Of a stretch of 64,000 nucleotides of DNA, positions 33,944 through 41,942 are shown piece after piece. The translations under genes and the position numbers were made by a program. Origin of the DNA: an uncultured Dorea sp. (GTDB lineage: Bacteria > Bacillota > Clostridia > Lachnospirales > Lachnospiraceae); the NCBI GenBank assembly GCA_910589275.1, contig CAJUTH010000011.1:781-64780 (forward strand), given 5' to 3'. Numbering within the stretch: the stretch's first letter is position 1; every line of letters starts with the position of its first letter. Below the pieces are notes generated by a model that saw nothing but the letters and a program-made list of their open reading frames with translations, ran no database searches and was not told the origin of the DNA.

Positions 33944-34951
33944 CTATTTTACAAATGGTTTCCACTCAATATCTGCAAATGTATCGTTGTACAAATCGTT
34001 TCTCAAATCCTCTGCTTCCGGCTCCGGATCGGCTTTGGCCGCTTCGCTTGCCGCAAGGACGGCCGTCCTCTCCTCTCTTTCTGCCGCCGCTAATTCTTCC
34101 TCGGACACTCCAAACTCCCGGATTAGGATCTCTTTCACATGCCGGATCGGACAGCGCTCCTTCCATGCGTTTACCTCTTCCCTAGAACGGTAATTCTCAT
34201 TATCGCCAAAGTAATGCCCCGCCATCCGGTAGGTTTTCATCTCCATCAGAATGGGACCGCCTCCCTTCCGGACCTTTTCCGCCGCCTGTCCGAATTTCTC
34301 ATAGACCTCTTCGATATCATTGCCGTCCACGGTAATCCCTTCGATTCCGTAGCCGGCCGCCCTGTCGCTTATGCATTCGATATTACAGGATTTCTTCACG
34401 CTGGTTGAAATCGCCCACTGGTTATTCTCGCAGACAAAAATAATAGGGAGCTTCATCACGGAAGCAAAGTTTACCGACTCATGAAACGTTCCCTCATTGG
34501 CCGCCCCGTCGCCAAAGAAGCAGACCGTCACATTCTTACCGCCTTTATATTTCGTTCCGAAGGCGGCCCCGACCGCAATCGGGATTCCTCCTCCCACGAT
34601 TCCATTGGCTCCCAGCATTCCGATCTCCATATCCGCAATATGCATGGAACCGCCTTTCCCCTTGCAGTATCCGGTGCTCCGCGCCATCAGCTCCGCAAAC
34701 ATCCGCTTAAGATCCGCCCCCTTAGCGATACAGTGGCCGTGTCCCCTGTGGGTCGATGTGATAAAATCCTCCTCTGTTAAATGGGCGCATACCCCCGCTG
34801 CAATGGCTTCTTCACCGTTGTATGTATGGATTGCAGCCCGGGTCAGATTCATCTTCGCCAATTCGATCGCTTCATTTTCAAATTCCCGGATCCGGATCAT
34901 TTCCCGGTAAAACCTCAAAAACTGTTCCTTCGATAATCTTCTGGTTCCCAT
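33944..34951 (-). CDS. E1 alpha subunit, 2-oxoacid/acetoin dehydrogenase type
   Basis: This 335-residue thiamine-dependent subunit has STHRGHGHCIAKG, GKGGSMHI and the thiamine-binding GDGAANEGTFHESVNFA...ENN motif, as in PdhA/AcoA. The start at 34951 has GAGGG about five bases upstream and fits family length; the frame stays open further upstream without a ribosome site. It is the first gene of the operon that continues through E1 beta, E3, lipoyl, E2, dehydrogenase and PTS genes. The gap upstream holds the divergent regulator promoter. Confidence 0.9.
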   Translation of the reverse strand: MGTRRLSKEQFLRFYREMIRIREFENEAIELAKMNLTRAAIHTYNGEEAIAAGVCAHLTEEDFITSTHRGHGHCIAKGADLKRMFAELMARSTGYCKGKGGSMHIADMEIGMLGANGIVGGGIPIAVGAAFGTKYKGGKNVTVCFFGDGAANEGTFHESVNFASVMKLPIIFVCENNQWAISTSVKKSCNIECISDRAAGYGIEGITVDGNDIEEVYEKFGQAAEKVRKGGGPILMEMKTYRMAGHYFGDNENYRSREEVNAWKERCPIRHVKEILIREFGVSEEELAAAEREERTAVLAASEAAKADPEPEAEDLRNDLYNDTFADIEWKPFVK

Positions 34952-35146
34952 AGTACCCTCTGGCATCTCCTTTCCGCTGCATTGTTGTACTTTCATCTTA
35001 CCATCTGCCGGTTTTCCTTCAATAAGCCCGGAGTGTAAAGCGGCACAATTTCTTTCTTCCAAGTTGAAATATTTTAAAATCACAAAAAAAATACCGCTTT
35101 GCATACACAATGCGGCGTCTTTTTTGATATTTGCAGAAAAACTACA

Positions 35147-35175
35147 TTGATAATTTTGCGGGAATCATATATAGT
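35147..35175 (+). promoter_or_regulatory. Promoter of the PRD regulator gene
   Basis: TTGATA (35147-35152) and TATAGT (35170-35175) with 17-bp spacing precede the regulator start by 26 bases. No convincing sigma-54 site was found for the divergent operon; its promoter remains unplaced within 34952-35140. Confidence 0.6.
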
Positions 35176-35200
35176 ATGACTTGAAGAAAGGGGAGTTTTC

Positions 35201-37177
35201 ATGAATCAGAATCATTATCAGCTAATCTCATTATTAACCGCGCATGAAAAAAACAAATACAGCTATCATGATCTGTCGGAACAGCTCGGCCTTGGAAAAC
35301 GGTCCATTGTCAACTATATCGGAGAGATCAATGAATTTCTGGCAAAAAATAACTTCCGCACCATCCGGATCCTAGCGGATAATACGGTGGAATTTAACTG
35401 CAGCGCCCATGAAATTAAGGAAATCCGCAGGCGTTATTTTTCGCTCCCGGCTTACGAATACCGCTATTCCTTTCAGGAGCGGATCACCATTATCAAACTG
35501 CTCCTATTCCGGTATAATAAGCTTCCTATGTCGGCCATTATGCACGCGTTGTCCACCAGCAAGGCCACCTGCCTTGCAGACATGAAAACAGTTGCAAGCG
35601 ACTTAAAGCAGCAGCATATTTCCCTGATTTCGGATTCCGGCGGATATGCGGTAGACGTCAACGAAGTATTCCGCAGGGATTACCTGATCGTGGCCTTTCA
35701 CTCCCTGCTAGACATGTCCGGCAATCAGGCCGGCGTGTCGGGAACCGAGATCTGGATCAGCCAGCATTTCAAGCTGGATCGGTACAACAAACGGCTGTTC
35801 CCAGTACTTACGTCATGGCAGCAAAAACACCGTTTGACTCTGGAAGGTTACCAGCTATTCCAGCTCAACTGGATACTGGTCGTTATGCTGGAACGGATGA
35901 AGCAGGGCAATTACCTGACCGAATTTCCCACCCACAGCAATGCCGGCATCACGAATATCGCCCTTGACCTGCTGACCAGACTCCCGGATACAGACCGGCT
36001 GGAAACGATCATGCCGGAGGTGCATTTCCTTGCGTCCTATCTGGAAGGGATCCAAATCATAGTGTCTCCGCAGCTTCCCCTTGGGAATATCCCCTCCAAC
36101 GCGGTCATTCATACCTTCCTCGCCAATATTGCCGTGGATTTGAAGATCATGATCTTAAATGACGAGAAGCTGTTTGAGCAGCTATCCAACCATATTAAGA
36201 GCTTTTTTTCCATCCTTGAGCGCGATATTCCCTTCGACAGAAAGCTTTTGCAGGAACTTAAGAAAGAGTACCCCCGCATCTGCAGCTCTGTTAAAAATAA
36301 CCTTTATATACTGGAGCAGAGTTTTCACCGCATTTACAACGAAGGCGAAACGACTTTCCTGATCATGCACATCGCCGCGGCGGTCTCCAGACTCCTGTCG
36401 GCAAACTGTGAATTTCATATCCTGTTCGTGTGTGATTCCGGCATTGCCACCAGCTCCTATATCATAGATAAACTGAATTATTACTGTAAGGTTGACAGCA
36501 TACAGACCACCTCTTCCATTGAATTTCAGAACTATATCCGCAGCGCCGCCGCTCCTCCGAACCTGATCTTATCCTTTCACCCGGATATTGACACGAAGAT
36601 TCCGGTTGTGCTGATATCCCCGGAGCTCTCGCCCGGCGATATTTCCTGTATACAGGAAAAGATGTATTCCTTCCGCACAAATGAGAATACCCTGATCACA
36701 AGAAGGATGCTCCCCCGGAAAGGCTTTCCGGCGGACAACATCATCCGTCCGGAGCTGATCGCCCTAGACTTGGAAGCGGATAGCTGGATCGACGCGATCC
36801 AGATGTGCGGCAATATCCTGCTGGCGGAAAATGCGATTGCCCAGAGCTATATCGATTCTATTATCCGCTCTGTGTATATCAACGGCCCCTATTTCGTTTT
36901 CTGGCCCCATGTGGCGCTGGCTCACGCCGAGCCGTCTCCGGCCGGCCAAAACGTCTTTGCCGCAAGCATGATCCGGCTGAAACGGCCGGTGTGTTTCGGG
37001 AGCGAATACAACGATCCGGTTAAATACATTTTTTTATTTGTATCGTCGGAGTCAAAAGAAGATTCGGATAAGATGGTGAAACTGATCAATACCTGCGCAA
37101 GTCCTACCCTGTTTCAGAAGCTGGACGGGTGCGCCGCGGCAGACGAAGCGTTCCGCCTTATCATAAACGAATCATAG
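35201..37177 (+). CDS. PTS-controlled BglG/MtlR-type transcriptional activator
   Basis: This 658-residue protein has an N-terminal winged helix (YSYHDLSEQLGLGKRSIVNYI, about 20-40), a second helix-turn-helix region, PRD-like domains (about 180-410), an EIIB-like part with ILFVCDSGIATSSYIIDKL (about 407-425) and a C-terminal EIIA-like domain with HVALAHAEPS (about 571-580). It is divergent from the E1/PTS operon and therefore probably its activator, with activity set by phosphorylation from the PTS it controls. GGGGAG precedes the ATG. Confidence 0.88.
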   Translation: MNQNHYQLISLLTAHEKNKYSYHDLSEQLGLGKRSIVNYIGEINEFLAKNNFRTIRILADNTVEFNCSAHEIKEIRRRYFSLPAYEYRYSFQERITIIKLLLFRYNKLPMSAIMHALSTSKATCLADMKTVASDLKQQHISLISDSGGYAVDVNEVFRRDYLIVAFHSLLDMSGNQAGVSGTEIWISQHFKLDRYNKRLFPVLTSWQQKHRLTLEGYQLFQLNWILVVMLERMKQGNYLTEFPTHSNAGITNIALDLLTRLPDTDRLETIMPEVHFLASYLEGIQIIVSPQLPLGNIPSNAVIHTFLANIAVDLKIMILNDEKLFEQLSNHIKSFFSILERDIPFDRKLLQELKKEYPRICSSVKNNLYILEQSFHRIYNEGETTFLIMHIAAAVSRLLSANCEFHILFVCDSGIATSSYIIDKLNYYCKVDSIQTTSSIEFQNYIRSAAAPPNLILSFHPDIDTKIPVVLISPELSPGDISCIQEKMYSFRTNENTLITRRMLPRKGFPADNIIRPELIALDLEADSWIDAIQMCGNILLAENAIAQSYIDSIIRSVYINGPYFVFWPHVALAHAEPSPAGQNVFAASMIRLKRPVCFGSEYNDPVKYIFLFVSSESKEDSDKMVKLINTCASPTLFQKLDGCAAADEAFRLIINES

Positions 37178-37238
37178 GAATACTGCCAAACGGTCTGCAC
37201 CCGTACCGATAAAATCATTAAAAAGGAGATATTTAAAA

Positions 37239-38114
37239 ATGACTGCAAGATGGAATTCTGAATGCGTCAAATGCATGGCGCACAAATTTTTAGGGGATTA
37301 CCCGGAAACCGCCTCCGAAGCACAGCGGATGGAATATATGAGAAGGGTTTTCCTGATCCTTTCCTCCGCCAAACCGGAAGAAGGCGCTCCTGTCGTTACC
37401 GACTACATCCTAAAGCTCCAGAAGGAACTCTTCGGATATTCCTTCGATTTCACAGAGATCAAAGAATCCTTCAACAGGCTGATGTTAGAGCAGGAGGAAA
37501 AAATCGCCGCAGACATTCAAAACGCGAAAGATCCGCTCCGGAGAGCGGTTCAGTATGTAATGACCGGGAATTATATTGACTTCGGCGCATTAGATAACGT
37601 AGACAGCCGCAAATTATTCGAACTGCTGTCAAAGGCCGACCGTCAGGAAATTGACGAGAAACTATTCTCCGAACTCTGCGAAGACCTGAAATCCGCCCGC
37701 AGACTGGCTTATATCACCGACAACTGCGGCGAGATCGTTCTGGACAAGCTGCTGATCAGAACAATCCAGTCCCGGTTCCCGGATATCCATGTGAATATCA
37801 TTGTCCGGGGCATGCCCGCCTTAAACGACGCCACCATAGAGGACGCCGTCCAGACCGGGCTGACGGATATTGCCAAGGTAACCGGAAACGGAACCGGCAT
37901 CACCGGCACCTACCTTCCGGCGATTTCTGAGGAAGCCCGTCAGATCATTTACAATGCCGACATGCTGATCTCAAAAGGACAGGGAAACTTTGAGACGCTG
38001 CGCGGCTGCGGGCTGAACATCTACTACTTATTCCTGTGTAAATGCCAGCTATTTACCAAGCGTTTCCACAAGAAGCAGTATGAGGGGATCCTCACCAACG
38101 AGAAATATTATTGA
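37239..38114 (+). CDS. DUF89 (ARMT1-like) metal-dependent phosphatase
   Basis: This 291-residue protein has the features of DUF89 damage-control phosphatases: an N-terminal CVKCM Cys pair (subfamily with CxxC), ITDNCGEIVLDKLL (metal-binding Asp-Asn, about 163-176), VRGMPALNDAT and the SKGQGNFETL loop (about 248-257). Known members dephosphorylate sugar phosphates and other phosphometabolites. It follows the regulator by 61 nt and is likely cotranscribed with it, so it may remove phosphate from an intermediate or toxic side product of the neighbouring PTS pathway. GGAG lies upstream of the ATG. Confidence 0.85.
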   Translation: MTARWNSECVKCMAHKFLGDYPETASEAQRMEYMRRVFLILSSAKPEEGAPVVTDYILKLQKELFGYSFDFTEIKESFNRLMLEQEEKIAADIQNAKDPLRRAVQYVMTGNYIDFGALDNVDSRKLFELLSKADRQEIDEKLFSELCEDLKSARRLAYITDNCGEIVLDKLLIRTIQSRFPDIHVNIIVRGMPALNDATIEDAVQTGLTDIAKVTGNGTGITGTYLPAISEEARQIIYNADMLISKGQGNFETLRGCGLNIYYLFLCKCQLFTKRFHKKQYEGILTNEKYY

Positions 38115-38184
38115 TCCGCCATCAAGCTGCCGCGTCTGCGTTTGATGTCGTTGCTGATCGTAGCAATTCTAAATTATACGCATA

Positions 38185-38231
38185 AGAAATAGCCGTCCTG
38201 CTCTCGACAAAGTTTAGGAACGGCTATTCTT
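38185..38231 (+). terminator. Terminator after the DUF89 gene
   Basis: AATAGCCGTCC-like arms pair with GGAACGGCTATT around a 20-nt loop, followed by CTTAAT. The rest of the gap to 38343 shows nothing identifiable. Confidence 0.65.
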
Positions 38232-38343
38232 AATAGCAGTCATTAAATTTTCACCGGGAGGGATGATGTGCGCTCACCCTTCATGAAAATAGCCCTGAAA
38301 CATTCCTGTCCCAGAGCTTTCATTTACCTTTATTCTCTTTTAT

Positions 38344-40035
38344 TTATTTTCCTGCCAGCATGACCTTGCACCGCTTTTTATAACACGCAATCCCGTATTT
38401 CAAGATATTCTCTACCCCATCGTCTTCAAGGTCATCCTCATACTTTGTATATTCGATCTGTTTCAATGCCTCCTTGCATGCCTTGTCCAGATTCCCGTCA
38501 TGGGCATATTTTACTTCTATGATGATCCCCATATCCCCAGTATCCGGTTCTGCAAGGATATCCGCATATCCCTCTCCCATTTCCCGGTTGGAAGAAATCC
38601 CCCACCTAGTTTTCACTCCTAAGATTCCAAGCAGAACACCATGATAAAAGCTCTCTTTCATACCTGTTCTTACCGCTGTATCCCGGATACTGATGGTCTT
38701 CCTTAAATATTCTGTAAATGTCTTTTCTACATTTTCTACATCTTCATTTTGCAAGGCATCACAAAAACGGTTCAGCATATCCCCGTCTTTCCGGACATTT
38801 TCTTTAAAAAAATCCATAATCTGCGTCACAAAAATATCCCGGATTTCCAGATTGGGAATCGCCAGTTTCATCTGTCTCCCCTCTGCTTTCCCACGCTGGG
38901 TCAGATAACCGGTGGTAAAGAGCAGGCTCCAAATATTGTCTATAGACTGAAAAGCTTCCGCATACGTGAGTTCCTGATGGATTTCCTTTGTAATAACTTC
39001 CCCCGCTATCAGACACTCAATCTCCCGTTTAGTCGTCGCATTCGCCGATTCTTCTATAAACCGTTTCACCGCGTCATTGCTGCTGGTGTTAATCCAGTAA
39101 TTTTCCGGCTGCGCGTCTTTATCATCCAATAATGAATCACAGTAATTTAAAACATCCCATGGACAATATACATCTACATTGCCAAAATGATATCCATCAT
39201 ACCATTTCTTTGCAGCATCATAACAATCCGGATATCCATAATATGCTAAAAGCGACCTTACTTCTGCGTCCGTAAATCCAAAATACTCATCAAACCGTAC
39301 ATCCGTAACGGAACGCACTTTCAGGTTATTGAGCCCGGTAAAGATACTCTCCTTTGAAATCCGAAGACACCCGGTCAATACCGCTAATTTCAGGCTGCTG
39401 TTTGTCTTCAGCGCCTCTCCAAGCAGGCTTCGGATCAGGGAAATCATCTGATCGTAGTATCCGTTCGCATGGGCTTTTGCCAATGGGACGTCATATTCGT
39501 CAATCAGCAGGATCACCTTTGTACCATAATGCTTTTCCAGAATCCCCGACAACTGCCTTAAGCTGCTGCCAAACGTACCTTCATTCATATTTCTATCCAG
39601 AAGGTCTTTGTAGGCTGTTTTATCATGCTCATTCAGCTTTTCACTTTCCAAAAGAAAATAGAACTTTGCCGCCGCTTCTATGATAACCTGAACTGCCATT
39701 TGATAAGCGATCTCATAGGATCTCGCGTCAATCCCTTTCAGGGAAACCGAAATAACCGGATATTTTCCCATATGTTCCTCACAGAGCGCAGTTTCCTTTG
39801 AAATATCCAGCCCGTCAAAAATGCGTTTATCCCCATTCATAGAGAAAAAATGTTCCAGCATACTCATATTCAGCGTTTTTCCAAATCTTCTGGGGCGGGT
39901 AAACAGATTTACTTCTCCCCAGTTGTTAAGAAGTTCCCTGATCAGACCAGTTTTATCAATATAGTAAAAATCATCGGAATAAAATTTTTCGAAATTTTCA
40001 ATCCCGATCGGAAGTTTCTTTTTTCTCATCTCCAT
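38344..40035 (-). CDS. AAA-ATPase-like/PD-(D/E)XK nuclease-like protein, paralogue
   Basis: This 563-residue protein matches the gene at 23677-25398 in domain order: PIGIENFEKFYSDDFYYIDKT, LFTRPRRFGKTLNMSML, LLIDEYDVPLA and the C-terminal nuclease-like GYADILAEP...GIIIEVKYA. It is a diverged copy, not a recent duplicate. The start at 40035 is one of two close Met codons after AAGGAG. The two paralogues lie in the same orientation on either side of the RuBisCO-like/PTS locus. Function is unknown. Confidence 0.87.
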   Translation of the reverse strand: MEMRKKKLPIGIENFEKFYSDDFYYIDKTGLIRELLNNWGEVNLFTRPRRFGKTLNMSMLEHFFSMNGDKRIFDGLDISKETALCEEHMGKYPVISVSLKGIDARSYEIAYQMAVQVIIEAAAKFYFLLESEKLNEHDKTAYKDLLDRNMNEGTFGSSLRQLSGILEKHYGTKVILLIDEYDVPLAKAHANGYYDQMISLIRSLLGEALKTNSSLKLAVLTGCLRISKESIFTGLNNLKVRSVTDVRFDEYFGFTDAEVRSLLAYYGYPDCYDAAKKWYDGYHFGNVDVYCPWDVLNYCDSLLDDKDAQPENYWINTSSNDAVKRFIEESANATTKREIECLIAGEVITKEIHQELTYAEAFQSIDNIWSLLFTTGYLTQRGKAEGRQMKLAIPNLEIRDIFVTQIMDFFKENVRKDGDMLNRFCDALQNEDVENVEKTFTEYLRKTISIRDTAVRTGMKESFYHGVLLGILGVKTRWGISSNREMGEGYADILAEPDTGDMGIIIEVKYAHDGNLDKACKEALKQIEYTKYEDDLEDDGVENILKYGIACYKKRCKVMLAGK

Positions 40036-40136
40036 CTCTTTACACGCTCCTTCCGTCATTATCAAACTGTTTTCTGCCTCAGATTCTACTTAAATACATT
40101 ATAGCAACTAAGCAGCAGCTTTTCCACAGAAATCTT

Positions 40137-40167
40137 GTAACAGTTCAGCCTTCGACCTCACTGTTAC
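40137..40167. repeat. Single C-type hairpin of the intergenic repeat family
   Basis: GTAACAGT pairs with ACTGTTAC around a 15-nt loop. The same arms form hairpin C of the repeat at 7381-7415. It lies between the ATPase-nuclease gene and the MATE gene. Confidence 0.6.
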
Positions 40168-40199
40168 GAAATCTTCCGCTTCCCAAAGCATCCAGATAT

Positions 40200-41543
40200 T
40201 TATGTAATCTTTTTAAAGGCTGCCGTGAACAAAATTCCCTTCGCAACGGAAGAGACCGTCAGCGCCCACCAGATTCCCCGTAATCCAAGCTCTGTTCCGG
40301 AAAGCGCTAGCGCAAGGGGTATCCTCGCACCGGTAAGCAGGATGCTGATCACGCTGCAGAGCTTCGTCCTGCCCAGACCGGACAGGGCGCCTACCGTCAT
40401 AAGCTCCACGCACATAAAAGCCTCTCCGAACCCTAGGATAACCAGATATCCCACCGATTCGCCGATCACCTCCGCCTCATGGAAAAAGATCTGCGAAATC
40501 GGCCGCGGAAAGCAGAGAAAGATTAAGGTGATCATACTTCCCCACACTGCCGTCGTCCAAAAGGAGACCCGGTAGCCCTTCCTTACCCGCTCCATCTGTC
40601 CGGCGCCGTAATTCTGGGCCGTAAACGCATTGATTGCCGCCGCGAAACCGTCCGCCGTATTCCACGACACAGCCTCCACCTGTCCGCCTACCCGCTGCAC
40701 CGCCACGGCTCCCGGACCAAATGACGCCGCCATGCGCGCCAGCGCCATAGAAATCATGCAATATGCCGTTCCCTGTATTGCTGTCGGCGTTCCGATCCGG
40801 AACACCCCCCGGTAAAATCTTTTCTCTGTCAGCTTCCCCATGCGGATTCCGGCCAGCGCCCGATATTCGCCCCCGCTGTTTCCCGCTCTGAGAACCATCA
40901 CCAGCATTACCACAAACTGCGCCGACACGGTAGCCGCCGCCGCGCCGTTCGCTTCCATTCTCGGAAATGGGCCGAGTCCGAGGATCAGCACCGGATCCAG
41001 CGCCATATTCAGCGCCAGCCCTATCCCATTTGCAAGAAGCGGCGTCTTTGAGTCGCCCTGCGCCGTATAGAGTCCTGTCAGCACCACCGTCAGGTAAGAA
41101 AATAATACAAAGCCGCAGGTAATCCGCATATAGCCCTCAGCATACCCAACGGCCTTGGCGTCTCCCAAATGAAACAGCGCCACCAGCCCTTCTGTAAAGA
41201 CGACGCTGATCAGGGCAAATACAATCCCAAATACCACGACAATCTGCAGCGCCGCCTTCGCGTACTCTCCTGCTTCCTCCTGTCTGCCCCGGCCAAACGC
41301 CTGAGCGGCATTGACCTGACCTCCCATTCTCGCCAGAGAAGACAGGCCCTGCGACAGCCAGATATACATTCCGCCCACTCCGACTCCCGCCACAGCTTTT
41401 GAGCCAAGCATCCCGATCCATGCCATATCCGTAATGCTGTAAACCGTATTTAAGAAAGACGACGCCATGATCGGCACCGCCAGCGCAACCAGCGACCTTA
41501 GGATCGGCCCTTCTGTTAATGTAATCTGTCTGCTATTCCTCAT
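40200..41543 (-). CDS. MATE-family efflux protein
   Basis: This 447-residue protein has about 12 membrane segments and the MATE start ITLTEGPILRSLVALAVPIMASSFLNTVYSITDMAWIG, plus an internal second copy of the fold (FRIGTPTAIQG). It likely exports cationic drugs or metabolites using a Na+ or H+ gradient. The ATG follows the stop of the selenoprotein-like gene by one base, so the two are cotranslated. Confidence 0.93.
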   Translation of the reverse strand: MRNSRQITLTEGPILRSLVALAVPIMASSFLNTVYSITDMAWIGMLGSKAVAGVGVGGMYIWLSQGLSSLARMGGQVNAAQAFGRGRQEEAGEYAKAALQIVVVFGIVFALISVVFTEGLVALFHLGDAKAVGYAEGYMRITCGFVLFSYLTVVLTGLYTAQGDSKTPLLANGIGLALNMALDPVLILGLGPFPRMEANGAAAATVSAQFVVMLVMVLRAGNSGGEYRALAGIRMGKLTEKRFYRGVFRIGTPTAIQGTAYCMISMALARMAASFGPGAVAVQRVGGQVEAVSWNTADGFAAAINAFTAQNYGAGQMERVRKGYRVSFWTTAVWGSMITLIFLCFPRPISQIFFHEAEVIGESVGYLVILGFGEAFMCVELMTVGALSGLGRTKLCSVISILLTGARIPLALALSGTELGLRGIWWALTVSSVAKGILFTAAFKKIT

Positions 41544-41544
41544 A

Positions 41545-41871
41545 TCATTCCTCTTCTTCGTTACTGCTGCCTCCGTTCACAGCAAACCCCTCCGTCTCAA
41601 ACGTGCTGATCCACGGATATTCCATATAACGGACCGCCGGCTGTCCGCAGATCTCAACGCCCTCCGCCGGATAATACACTCTGCCCAGCACGCTCTCGTC
41701 ATAACGATAACCTTTCCCGGTATAATACGATTCTTCCTTATCAGCAAATCCTACTGACAGCTCCATACGCGGAGGCGCGCATCAGCTCGTATACCGGATC
41801 ACATCAAGAACAATATCCCGGTACCCTCTTTTGTTCAGATAGGAAATCGCATTTTCATTCAACTCTACCAT
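41545..41871 (-). CDS. Probable small selenoprotein with UC motif (in-frame UGA)
   Basis: Read through a TGA at 41784-41782, the frame from ATG 41871 gives 108 residues: MVELNENAISYLNKRGYRD..., then residue 30 as UGA followed by CAPPR. AAAGGAG lies nine bases before this ATG, while the ATG after the UGA (41766) has no such site. The N-terminus and the Sec-Cys (or Cys-Cys) motif resemble the HesB-like CC/Se-motif (seleno)protein family. A hairpin at 41739-41759 could serve as a bacterial SECIS. If it is not decoded as Sec, this is a nonsense-interrupted gene. MATE follows by one base. Confidence 0.7.
41739..41759 (-). promoter_or_regulatory. Candidate bacterial SECIS hairpin
   Basis: TGTCAG and CTGATA pair (six pairs, one G-U) around loop TAGGATTTG, which begins 28 nt after the UGA, inside the usual spacing range. 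The conserved G is at loop position 3 rather than 1-2, so the match is imperfect. A second small stem (CTCC/GGAG, loop GCGTAT) lies closer to the UGA. Confidence 0.4.
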
Positions 41872-41907
41872 CGCTTCCCACTCCTTTATGACATTGCAGC
41901 GCCTAAA

Positions 41908-41936
41908 ATTCCTGCGGCCATATCCTCCGCAGGAAT
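41908..41936 (-). terminator. Terminator of the glutamate synthase-like gene
   Basis: ATTCCTGCGG pairs perfectly with CCGCAGGAAT around a 9-nt loop, followed by TTTTA on the minus strand, six bases past the stop. Confidence 0.7.
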
Positions 41937-41942
41937 CCTGTT

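Noticed and set aside
34952..35140. Sigma-54 promoter for the dehydrogenase/PTS operon
   Set aside because: GG and GC doublets near TTGG...TGTGC are 14 bases apart instead of the required 10.
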